Positions 1 to 6,706 of a stretch of 64,000 nt of DNA are shown one piece after another. This DNA is from JBOEGW01 sp050633625 (GTDB taxonomy: Bacteria; Pseudomonadota; Alphaproteobacteria; Rhodobacterales; Rhodobacteraceae). The DNA is taken from contig JBOEGW010000007.1 of NCBI GenBank assembly GCA_050633625.1, positions 186,001 through 250,000 of the forward strand, given 5' to 3'. Each line of letters starts with the position of its first letter. The stretch's first letter is position 1. The position numbers and the translations under genes are program-made. The notes below the pieces were generated by a model. That model had not been told where the DNA came from. It made no database searches and saw nothing but the letters and a program-made list of their open reading frames with translations.

Positions 1-103
1 TCCCACGCATCCTGTCCCCACTGATGCCGGTGCGTATGCACCACTTGCCTGTCCTGCTTTTTGCCTCATTCCTTGCCGGACACGACCCGAAATCCGCTTA
101 CTC

Positions 104-138
104 CCGCCGCAGCCTCGTGCTTGCGGCGGCTTTTTTTT
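104..138 (+). terminator. Rho-independent terminator of a gene upstream of the window
   Basis: An 8-bp perfect stem (CCGCCGCA at 104-111 with TGCGGCGG at 122-129) is followed by C and eight T residues at 131-138. It would end a plus-strand transcript that enters from before position 1. I could not recognise a coding region in bases 1-103. The rest of the leader up to 220 holds only the ribosome binding site of the next gene. Confidence 0.85.
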
Positions 139-220
139 GCGCATGTGCCAGTGATCCGCCACGAGGCTTGTCATGCAAGAAAAGACGGGGATACTGAGCG
201 CATTCATGAGGACTTGAAAT

Positions 221-1390
221 TTGACAAATCCGCTATCAGACGTGCGCAGCTGGCTTTACCATATTGGTGGTCTGACCGGCGATGAACTTGCTGCCATAGG
301 GGCGCATGGTGCGGATTTGGTCGTGGTGGATCAGGCCGATGATGCGTTGATCGCATTCACCCCAGCGCAGGTTCAAGAGATGCGCGGCGCGGGCGGCAAG
401 CAGGTGATTTCGTACCTGTCGATCGGAGAAGCCGAGACATACAGGCCCTATTGGGACGCAAGTTGGGACCATACACCGCCCGCCTGGCTCGGCGCGACGA
501 ACCCTGAGTGGGACGGGAACGTGAAAGTCGCTTACTGGGAGCAGGCTTGGCAGGACATCGTCTTTGACATGGTAGACGACATTGTGGACGCCGGATTTGA
601 CGGGCTTTATCTCGATATTATTGATGCTTACTATTACTGGGAGGAGACGGCCCCGCATCTAGACCCCGATCATTATCGCGCTTTGATGATTGATTTCGTC
701 GCTGCGATTAAGGCGCGCGCTGAGGCGCGCCAAGCGGACAATGGTGAGGCTGGCGCGGATTTCGCGATCATTGGTCAGAACGGTGAAGACTTGGCCGAAT
801 TCCCCGAATACCTCAGCGTGATCGACGGGATCGGAAAAGAAGATTTGTATTTTTACTACCCGAATGGGGAGTCAGAGGCATTTGGCGCGGTGCCAGAAGG
901 CTGGCTTTCTGGGTCGCAGACCCTTTTGACACTCGCGCATGACGCCGATGTGGAGATTTTTGTTGTTGAATATGTACCTGAGGTAAATCTTTCGGAGTCG
1001 ATCCCGACCTTGCAGGATGAGCTCATATTTCTGAAGGAAATCGACGCGCCGCTCTATCTGACAGATACCCGCGCTTTGGACGAAATTGACCTGTCGTTCA
1101 ACACAGAGGGTATCAACCTCGACCTGTTGCCGCCAGAAGATCTGGCAACGGCAATGACGGATGTTTTGTCCGATCTGATCGTTAAACTGGGCGCACACCC
1201 CGACGCGCAACACGATCCGTCAGCCAACAGGCTTGTGCTCCCGCCTTTTGCGCTTGATGAATACCGGCCACGAGACATTACCGGCCTTGCACCCGATGTC
1301 GCGGCTCACAGGATAGGCAGCGACAGCGGGCAGGGCGCGACGCCGCTCGACTTTGCTTCGCTCGAACACCTCGATACCTTCGTCTTTTAA
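221..1390 (+). CDS. GH114 / TM1410-like (endo-alpha-1,4-polygalactosaminidase-type) protein
   Basis: The 389-residue product resembles the TIM-barrel family GH114/TM1410, some members of which cut alpha-1,4-linked polygalactosamine. Visible hallmarks are YLSIGEAE (residues 65-72), DGLYLDIIDAYYYW (127-140), a GKEDLYFYYP segment (205-214) and VVEYVPE (248-254). The start is TTG at 221, chosen because GAGGA lies 8 bases upstream and the family homology begins at once. There is no N-terminal signal peptide, although the family is usually exported. The tail after about residue 330 is not part of the barrel and ends in LDTFVF, an acidic residue followed by hydrophobic ones as in some type I secretion substrates; that reading is inference. 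The stop overlaps the convergent chemoreceptor gene by 4 bases. The substrate is unknown. Confidence 0.75.
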   Translation: MTNPLSDVRSWLYHIGGLTGDELAAIGAHGADLVVVDQADDALIAFTPAQVQEMRGAGGKQVISYLSIGEAETYRPYWDASWDHTPPAWLGATNPEWDGNVKVAYWEQAWQDIVFDMVDDIVDAGFDGLYLDIIDAYYYWEETAPHLDPDHYRALMIDFVAAIKARAEARQADNGEAGADFAIIGQNGEDLAEFPEYLSVIDGIGKEDLYFYYPNGESEAFGAVPEGWLSGSQTLLTLAHDADVEIFVVEYVPEVNLSESIPTLQDELIFLKEIDAPLYLTDTRALDEIDLSFNTEGINLDLLPPEDLATAMTDVLSDLIVKLGAHPDAQHDPSANRLVLPPFALDEYRPRDITGLAPDVAAHRIGSDSGQGATPLDFASLEHLDTFVF

Positions 1391-2799
1391 GGCGTATAGG
1401 CCAGTCGAAGCCCCCCCCAATGCTGGCCCTTCACAATGATGGGCGCCGAAAGGTCTTTCATCATCACAAACGTCCCGCCGCCCATATCACGGCGGTACAC
1501 TTGCAACAGAAACGGCTCTGTATTGCGCCCTGCCTTTAGCCCCACTCGATCATCAAAAATCCGGCGGTTCCGGCAATGTGCGGCGTTCCAAACGGGATCA
1601 GCGCTTTGAGGTTGCGAAAACTTTTGATTGTGTGTGGGCAAGTATCCGTTCATGTCGAGCGCGGCGCAAAACACCACGTTTGGCGCAAACCGCGCGGCCG
1701 CCTCTTGCACCAAAGGAAACACCTGATCGGTCAGTTCAGTAAAGGGCGCCATGACTTGCGGCGGGTTACTGCCTTCAATCGGGCGATAGCGCCGATCCAT
1801 CAATTGGTCCAACGTGATCTGACCAGCGTCAATCGCATTTTCCAAGGCCAGACTGAGCGCAGCCGCATCCTCCTGAACACGCTCGATATATTTCCGATCC
1901 GCCGATACGCCTCCTAATGCAACGGTCTGCTGCACGATGGTTTCTGAGCGGTCCACAAGCGCATGAACTTGACGAGTGGTGTCATTAAGACCATGGGCGA
2001 CCTCCACAACACCATCTGAAATTCTGTCAAACGTAGGCTGGAATTGATCCATCGCTTTGCCAACAGCCTCAACTTCCCGGCTCAAAACAGCTGTCTTTTC
2101 CACCGATCCGCGCGCCCCCTGCGCGATCTGGCTCATCGCCGCATCCGCTTCGGATGTGGAGGCCAACACCCCTTCGGCGCTTTCCGAAACCTGGCCCGTT
2201 TCCTCAGAGAGTTTGGTCACGCTCTTGCTCATCGCTTCGATGCGTTCGCCAATCGTGGCAGCCGCTTTGGCGGTTTTGCCAGACAGCTCATTGATGGCCT
2301 CAGAGACCACAGCAAAGCCACGCCCCGCATCCCCCGCGCGCGCCGCCTCGATCTTGGCGTTCACAGCAAGAATATTCACCTGCGCGGCAATAGAGCTGAT
2401 TTCCTGGTTGGAATGCAACACAGCGTCCAGCGTTTCCGCCATCGCCGCCATTTGTGCCGCCAAATCCTGTACCCAACCGGCGATTTCCTGGGCCTTACGC
2501 GATCCAGTTTGGACAATGTCCACCGAGCGTTCAACGGTTTGCGCCGTGCCATTGGCCATCAGCGATAATTCATCAAGCGCACCGCCCATGCGCGCATTTG
2601 CCGTCACCACTTCTTTCGCGGATTGCGACAGCCCGCCCAAAGCGTCAATTTGCTCTGCGGATTGACGGTCAACGTGATCTAGGAAGCCAGAAATTTCAAC
2701 AATTTCAAACCCAAGCGCCGTTGCCTGATTTGAGAGTGCAGACATGCCTTCGACATTATGAACTGCCAAAGCCGGGGTGATGTCGTGTTCCGCTTTCAT
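1387..2799 (-). CDS. Soluble methyl-accepting chemotaxis protein with C-terminal sensor domain
   Basis: This is a 470-residue cytoplasmic chemoreceptor with no transmembrane segment. Residues about 60-300 are heptad-rich helices with the conserved signalling tip at 131-173 (NILAVNAKIEAARAGDAGRG inside it), which contacts CheA and CheW. Residues about 310-470 form a separate globular domain ending in WGGLRLAY, resembling Cache/PAS-like ligand modules. The usual order, sensor first and signal domain second, is therefore reversed. No other chemotaxis gene is in the window. AAGGAG precedes the ATG. A 10-bp inverted repeat in the leader, described separately, overlaps that ribosome binding site. 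Confidence 0.88.
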   Translation of the reverse strand: MKAEHDITPALAVHNVEGMSALSNQATALGFEIVEISGFLDHVDRQSAEQIDALGGLSQSAKEVVTANARMGGALDELSLMANGTAQTVERSVDIVQTGSRKAQEIAGWVQDLAAQMAAMAETLDAVLHSNQEISSIAAQVNILAVNAKIEAARAGDAGRGFAVVSEAINELSGKTAKAAATIGERIEAMSKSVTKLSEETGQVSESAEGVLASTSEADAAMSQIAQGARGSVEKTAVLSREVEAVGKAMDQFQPTFDRISDGVVEVAHGLNDTTRQVHALVDRSETIVQQTVALGGVSADRKYIERVQEDAAALSLALENAIDAGQITLDQLMDRRYRPIEGSNPPQVMAPFTELTDQVFPLVQEAAARFAPNVVFCAALDMNGYLPTHNQKFSQPQSADPVWNAAHCRNRRIFDDRVGLKAGRNTEPFLLQVYRRDMGGGTFVMMKDLSAPIIVKGQHWGGLRLAYTP

Positions 2800-2807
2800 G
2801 ACCGCTC

Positions 2808-2838
2808 CTTTTCGCTACACACACGGCCTAGCGAAAAG
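2808..2838 (-). promoter_or_regulatory. Leader hairpin overlapping the chemoreceptor ribosome binding site
   Basis: CTTTTCGCTA (2808-2817, plus-strand reading) and TAGCGAAAAG (2829-2838) form a perfect 10-bp inverted repeat with an 11-base loop. In the minus-strand mRNA the 3' arm ends in the AAAAG that begins the AAAAGGAG ribosome binding site, nine bases before the ATG. A TATAAA-like sequence lies just upstream, so the hairpin may sit at the 5' end of the message. Translational control is inference. Confidence 0.5.
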
Positions 2839-2862
2839 AATTTTATATAGAGTTAACGGGTA

Positions 2863-3309
2863 TCACGCCTTGGCGCTGGACGCCTCTTCCATGGCCTCAA
2901 GAAGCGCGTCAAAGGCCAAAAGGATAGAGGGATGCCGGTTCTTGTAATCGCGCGCCGGACGAAGCACCTCCAGCCCCTCAAACGGCGCGCTTGGGGTTGG
3001 CCCATCATGGATCAACATCTGAGCTAGTTCGGCGCGCCCCTTTAGCAACCTGTCGTGATCCAGCCCAATCGCCTGTGCGCCCAACACAGATGCGGAGGCC
3101 TGCCCCAAGGCGCAGGCACGCACGGTTTGTGCAAACTCACTGATCTTGCCGTCTTTCATCACAACCTCCGCCGTCACGGTGGAGCCGCAAAGGGGCGAGC
3201 GTTTCTTCACGCGCGTCTCAGGCGCATCAAGCTTGCCCGCATGAGGAATGTCCGCAGCCAAAGCAAGGATCGTTTTGGAGTAAAGCTTGATCAGGTCGCT
3301 GTCGCTCAT
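2863..3309 (-). CDS. IscU/NifU-like iron-sulfur cluster scaffold protein
   Basis: The 148-residue protein matches the U-type Fe-S scaffold family. It keeps the first ligand region (SPLCGSTV, about residues 39-46) and the late cysteine (RACALGQASASVLGAQA, about residues 67-83). U-type proteins accept sulfide from a cysteine desulfurase and pass assembled clusters on. The ATG at 3309 (MSDSDLIKLYSKT) is the family start; longer in-frame readings run into the divergent hisI leader. It sits away from the suf operon at 13.6-22.4 kb, so it may serve as an accessory scaffold. Similar proteins are found in alphaproteobacteria that lack a full isc operon. Confidence 0.75.
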   Translation of the reverse strand: MSDSDLIKLYSKTILALAADIPHAGKLDAPETRVKKRSPLCGSTVTAEVVMKDGKISEFAQTVRACALGQASASVLGAQAIGLDHDRLLKGRAELAQMLIHDGPTPSAPFEGLEVLRPARDYKNRHPSILLAFDALLEAMEEASSAKA

Positions 3310-3380
3310 GTGTCCGGGCTTTCCCTTGCCAATGTTTGTTACTAGATAGGACGCCACAGCCCCTTTGGAAAGGTACAGCC

Positions 3381-3740
3381 ATGTCGTTTGATCCCAAAGC
3401 CCTACGTTTTGACGAGAAAGGGCTTGTTCCTTGCATCGCTCAGGACGCCGAAACCGGCGAAGTCTTGATGATGGCATGGATGAACGCGCAGGCCGTGGAG
3501 CGCACGATTGAAACAAAACGTGTGACCTATTGGAGCCGATCACGCGCTGCATATTGGATCAAGGGTGAAACATCCGGCCATGTGCAAAAGCTCGTGGAAA
3601 TGCGCATGGATTGTGACATGGACTGTTTGCTGGTCTTGGTCGAACAGGAAGGCCCGGCCTGTCACACGAATCGACGTTCATGTTTTTATACCCGTGTGGA
3701 TCAGGGCAAAGAAGAAATCCTCAGCGCGCCAATGGTTTAA
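3381..3740 (+). CDS. hisI: Phosphoribosyl-AMP cyclohydrolase HisI
   Basis: HisI is a zinc enzyme that opens the purine ring of phosphoribosyl-AMP, the third step of histidine synthesis. The 119-residue protein is the monofunctional form, without a HisE domain. Family motifs are all present: MMAWMN, TYWSRSR, KGETSGH, and the metal-binding DCDMDC and HTNRRSCFY. GGAAAGG lies 8 bases before the chosen ATG, and longer in-frame starts are not conserved. It diverges from the NifU-like gene with a 71-base gap. A hairpin repeat starts 4 bases after its stop. Confidence 0.95.
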   Translation: MSFDPKALRFDEKGLVPCIAQDAETGEVLMMAWMNAQAVERTIETKRVTYWSRSRAAYWIKGETSGHVQKLVEMRMDCDMDCLLVLVEQEGPACHTNRRSCFYTRVDQGKEEILSAPMV

Positions 3741-3744
3741 CGGA

Positions 3745-3798
3745 GAGGGGGCGCTGCCCCCGCTGCGCTCCCCCGAGGTATTTGCAAACCAAAGAAGG
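3745..3798 (+). repeat. Dispersed intergenic hairpin element, copy a
   Basis: The 6-bp stem GGGGGC (3747-3752) with GCCCCC (3756-3761) and a 3-base loop is followed by a C-rich arm and GAGGTATTTG plus an AAACCAAAGAAG tail. It starts 4 bases after hisI on the same strand and lies between the convergent hisI and gluQ genes. It may end or protect the mRNA. Related copies occur at 12338, 22396, 33094 and 33296. Confidence 0.7.
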
Positions 3799-3809
3799 GG
3801 CGCGCGGCG

Positions 3810-4646
3810 TCAAAACCCGACAAGGGCGCGGATGTCGGCGGGCGTTGCGCCTTCTTGTCGAAAGCTGCGCAGCGCTTTTGAGGCATCAATCTTGGCAAGC
3901 CGTTTCCCTTGATCATCGGTGATGAGATCGTGGTGGTGATAGGTGGGTGTCGACCAGCCCATAAGGTTTTGAAGCACCACATGAAGCCAGGTTGCGCGCC
4001 ACAAATCCGCGCCGCGCACCACATGCGTCATCCCTTGAAACGCATCATCATGGGGGCAGGCCAGGTGATAGGCCGGATCTCCCGTCGCCCGTTTCAGTAT
4101 CGGATCGCCCATACGCTCCAAGAGTTTGTGCTGCTTCATATCGTTTGGCACAAAGCTATAGGCGCCGCCAAAAAGGGGGCCTGTTTCCACAAACGTGAGG
4201 GGTGTTTCGATCTGTGCCAGCGCTGCTTGAAGGTTCAAACGGATCGCATCCTTTGGCGCGCGCGTTTCCATGGCCCGATGACGGCATGTGCCCGGATAGA
4301 CATACCCGTCCCATCCCGGTTTAGCACCCGCCGCCTTGATGACGCGACGGCTGCACCCGCAAGGGTAAAGTAGGCCCCGGGCTTCCAACACTTTAAGAGT
4401 CTCGTCATACTCAGCGAAATGCTCCGAGGAGCGGCGCGGTGGCGCTGGCCAGCTTAGGCCGAGCCAGGTCAAATCTTCTAAAATGTCATCAACATAGCCA
4501 GATTTGCACCGTTCACTGTCGAAGTCTTCAATGCGCAACAAGGCGGTCGCGCCTAAGTGCTCCGCTTGATGCCAAACCGTCAGCGCACTAAAGGCATGAC
4601 CAAGGTGCAAAGCGCCAGTTGGCGAAGGGGCAAAACGGGTCAACAT
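3810..4646 (-). CDS. gluQ: Glutamyl-Q tRNA(Asp) synthetase
   Basis: This is a 278-residue truncated glutamyl-tRNA synthetase homologue that lacks the anticodon-binding domain. Such proteins charge glutamate onto queuosine at position 34 of tRNA(Asp). The class I signatures are FAPSPTGALHLGHA (residues 5-18, HIGH motif) and GKRLAKIDAS (KMSKS-like). Cysteine pairs in YPCGCSRR and YPGTCRHR match the zinc site of the family. It begins at its ATG with no extension, and is convergent with hisI. queA for queuosine synthesis is also in this window at 54.4 kb. Confidence 0.92.
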   Translation of the reverse strand: MLTRFAPSPTGALHLGHAFSALTVWHQAEHLGATALLRIEDFDSERCKSGYVDDILEDLTWLGLSWPAPPRRSSEHFAEYDETLKVLEARGLLYPCGCSRRVIKAAGAKPGWDGYVYPGTCRHRAMETRAPKDAIRLNLQAALAQIETPLTFVETGPLFGGAYSFVPNDMKQHKLLERMGDPILKRATGDPAYHLACPHDDAFQGMTHVVRGADLWRATWLHVVLQNLMGWSTPTYHHHDLITDDQGKRLAKIDASKALRSFRQEGATPADIRALVGF

Positions 4647-4730
4647 AACGCAAGACTATGGCTTGGAGTTTTGAGGGTAAAGTCTTTGAGGTTTGTGGAC
4701 AGGCCAAAACCTCAGGGCCCTGCCTTGTTT

Positions 4731-4784
4731 TTCAGTGTTTCAAAAATATCCCCGCCGGAGGCATGCCGGGGCCCAGCCCCGGCC
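4731..4784 (-). repeat. Dispersed intergenic hairpin element, copy b
   Basis: Read on the minus strand, an 8-bp stem GCCGGGGC/GCCCCGGC with a 3-base loop is followed by CGGGGATATTTTTG and AAACACTGAA. It begins 9 bases after the trmFO stop on the same strand, in the 146-base gap before gluQ. It belongs to the GGATATTTT..CACTGAA subgroup with copies at 6543, 14101 and 62860. Confidence 0.65.
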
Positions 4785-4792
4785 AGTTTTCA

Positions 4793-6139
4793 TCAAGGCG
4801 CCGCGTCAAGCCAGGCCTGCCAATCCGTCTTCGCACGATCCGTATAAGCCTTGTAACGATCCTTGCGGCCGCGCCGTCCGCCTTTAAGCCCTTCAACCGG
4901 CGGGAAGAGACCGAAATTCACATTCATCGGCTGAAAGGTTTTCGCGTCCGCGCCGCCTGTAATATGCGTGACCAAGGCCCCCATGGCTGTCGTGTCAGGC
5001 ACCGCCGGGAGGGGGGTGCCGCTGAGTTCGGCAATCGAAAAACGCGCGGCAAGCAACCCCATGGCGGCACTTTCCACATAGCCCTCAACACCCGTCACTT
5101 GCCCAGCAAACCGCAGGTTCGGCTTGGTTTTCAAACGCATTTCGTGATCGAGCAAACTTGGTGAATTCATGAAGGTATTGCGGTGAATACCGCCAAGTCG
5201 CGCAAAGCGGGCCTCTTCCAATCCGGGGATGGTTTTGAACACCTCGGTTTGCGCGCCGTATTTCATTTTCGTTTGAAACCCGACGATATTATAGAGCGTG
5301 CCAAGCGCGTTATCACGCCGCAGTTGCACCACGGCATAGGCCTTGTTTTGCGGATCATGCGCATTTGTCAGCCCGACGGGCTTCATCGGGCCAAAGCGCA
5401 GCGTTTCGCGGCCTCGTTCGGCCATGACTTCAATCGGCAGGCACCCGTCGAAATATTTCGCGGTTTCCCCCTCATGAAACTCCGTCTTGTCCGCCGCCAA
5501 AAGTGCGTCGATGAAGGCCTCGTACTGGTCTTTGGTCATCGGGCAATTGAGGTAGGCCTTTTGCTCATCCTCCGTATCGCCTTTGTCATAGCGCGACTGC
5601 GCCCAGACCACGTCCATATTGATGCTTTCGGCATAGACAATCGGCGCAATGGCATCAAAAAAGGCGAGCCGATCAGCGCCAGTTTCCGTTTGGATCGCTG
5701 CGCCAAGGGCAGGGGAGGTGAGCGGGCCTGTGGCGAAAATCCAGTGTCCCTCAGTGGGCAGACTTGTGATTTCCTCATCAACAACGCGTACATTGGGCAG
5801 AGCGCGGATTTTGGCGGTAATCGCCTCGGAAAACCCTTCTCGGTCCACCGCCAAAGCGCCACCCGCGGGGAGCCGATGCTCCTGCGCGGTTTGCATGATC
5901 AGCCCGTTCGCCGCGCGCATTTCCCAATGCAGCAATCCAACGGCATTTTGTTCGTGATCGTCGGATCGAAACGAATTGGAACAGACCATTTCGCCAAGTT
6001 TATCTGTGTGATGTGCGAAGGTTTCGACGCTGGGGCGCATTTCATGGATCACCACGTCAAGACCGGCCTGCGCCGCTTGCCATGCTGCTTCTGACCCGGC
6101 CATGCCGCCGCCGACGATGTGGAGTGTTTTATCTGTCAT
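4793..6139 (-). CDS. trmFO: Methylenetetrahydrofolate-tRNA-(uracil-5-)-methyltransferase TrmFO
   Basis: TrmFO uses FAD and 5,10-methylenetetrahydrofolate to make ribothymidine at U54 in the T-loop of tRNA. The 448-residue protein opens with the dinucleotide-binding fold IVGGGMAGSEAAW. Family segments EMVCSNSFRSDD, CPMTKDQYE, FGPMKPVGL and VGFQTKMKYG follow, and the C-terminus has NVNFGLFPP. The ATG at 6139 places the FAD motif at residues 6-18 as in the family; upstream in-frame codons are not conserved. A hairpin that resembles a terminator lies 36 bases upstream, so the gene probably has its own promoter. Confidence 0.95.
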   Translation of the reverse strand: MTDKTLHIVGGGMAGSEAAWQAAQAGLDVVIHEMRPSVETFAHHTDKLGEMVCSNSFRSDDHEQNAVGLLHWEMRAANGLIMQTAQEHRLPAGGALAVDREGFSEAITAKIRALPNVRVVDEEITSLPTEGHWIFATGPLTSPALGAAIQTETGADRLAFFDAIAPIVYAESINMDVVWAQSRYDKGDTEDEQKAYLNCPMTKDQYEAFIDALLAADKTEFHEGETAKYFDGCLPIEVMAERGRETLRFGPMKPVGLTNAHDPQNKAYAVVQLRRDNALGTLYNIVGFQTKMKYGAQTEVFKTIPGLEEARFARLGGIHRNTFMNSPSLLDHEMRLKTKPNLRFAGQVTGVEGYVESAAMGLLAARFSIAELSGTPLPAVPDTTAMGALVTHITGGADAKTFQPMNVNFGLFPPVEGLKGGRRGRKDRYKAYTDRAKTDWQAWLDAAP

Positions 6140-6170
6140 GCCTGCGATGTAGGCTAGGCGCGCGCAAAAG

Positions 6171-6206
6171 AAAAGGCCCGCCCTGTCAGACAGACAGCGG
6201 CGGGCC
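6171..6206 (-). terminator. Terminator-like hairpin before trmFO
   Basis: GGCCCGCC (6175-6182) pairs with GGCGGGCC (6199-6206), and an inner CTGTC/GACAG extends the stem. On the minus strand it is followed by TTTTCTTTTG. It would end the transcript of the 53-residue gene at 6234-6395, just ahead of trmFO. Confidence 0.75.
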
Positions 6207-6233
6207 AAGGTGCACCTTTGAGGAGATTGAAAC

Positions 6234-6395
6234 TTACAGCCCCGCCATGGCGCGGGCTTGGGGCGTTTCCGGGGCGCGGCCATGTCCGAGGTAGGCGAGG
6301 AGCAATTTGTAACGCCCCTGAGGACGCTCATGCCAGCGGATGCGTTTTGCGGCGCTTGTTGGGCGTTGATCTATTTGAGCATATGCGCGGGTCAT
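6234..6395 (-). CDS. Small basic conserved-looking protein, 53 residues
   Basis: An ATG at 6395 opens a 53-codon frame ending TAA at 6234, beginning MTRAYAQIDQRP and ending ARAMAGL. The composition is rich in Arg, Ala and Pro and looks like a real coding frame: a protein-like middle (RIRWHERPQGRYKLLLAYLG), AGGA about 10 bases upstream, and a clean terminator-like hairpin 28 bases after the stop. No transmembrane segment or known domain is seen. It lies between gyrA and trmFO on the same strand. The function is unknown. Confidence 0.6.
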   Translation of the reverse strand: MTRAYAQIDQRPTSAAKRIRWHERPQGRYKLLLAYLGHGRAPETPQARAMAGL

Positions 6396-6542
6396 GAGGT
6401 CATCCTTGCGTGTCGTTCAGGAGGACGATGCTGCAAGATTGGGGCGTGATCGGGGCGCGGCTTTGGTGATTGTCGGGCGATTGTGGGCAATCATCGCGTC
6501 CCCTTGGCAGTGACGATGGAACGGAAACAAACGAATTTGTTT

Positions 6543-6587
6543 CTGGGGCGCTGCCCCAGACCCCGGGATATTTTCAGAACACTGAAG
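6543..6587 (+). repeat. Dispersed intergenic hairpin element, copy c
   Basis: CTGGGGC/GCCCCAG with a 3-base loop is followed by CCCCGGGATATTTTCAG and AACACTGAAG. Just upstream AAACAAA (6525-6531) and TTTGTTT (6536-6542) form another 7-bp hairpin. This copy does not follow a plus-strand gene. It lies in the 311-base gap (6396-6706) between gyrA and the small gene, which otherwise holds only the gyrA terminator. Confidence 0.6.
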
Positions 6588-6649
6588 CGCAAATGGGACT
6601 GCGCCACCGCGCGCAGCTCTGCGCTATCACGCCGGGCGCTACTCCGTGC

Positions 6650-6690
6650 AATAAAAACGGCGACCGCCGTTGAGGGAGGTCGCCGCTTTT
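6650..6690 (-). terminator. Rho-independent terminator of gyrA
   Basis: CGGCGACC (6658-6665) and GGTCGCCG (6678-6685) form a perfect 8-bp stem with a 12-base loop. Minus-strand reading continues into TTTTTATTG. It begins about 20 bases after the gyrA stop. T-rich sequence on the other side would also allow plus-strand termination. Confidence 0.85.
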
Positions 6691-6706
6691 GTTTTTTCTT
6701 TTTGAT

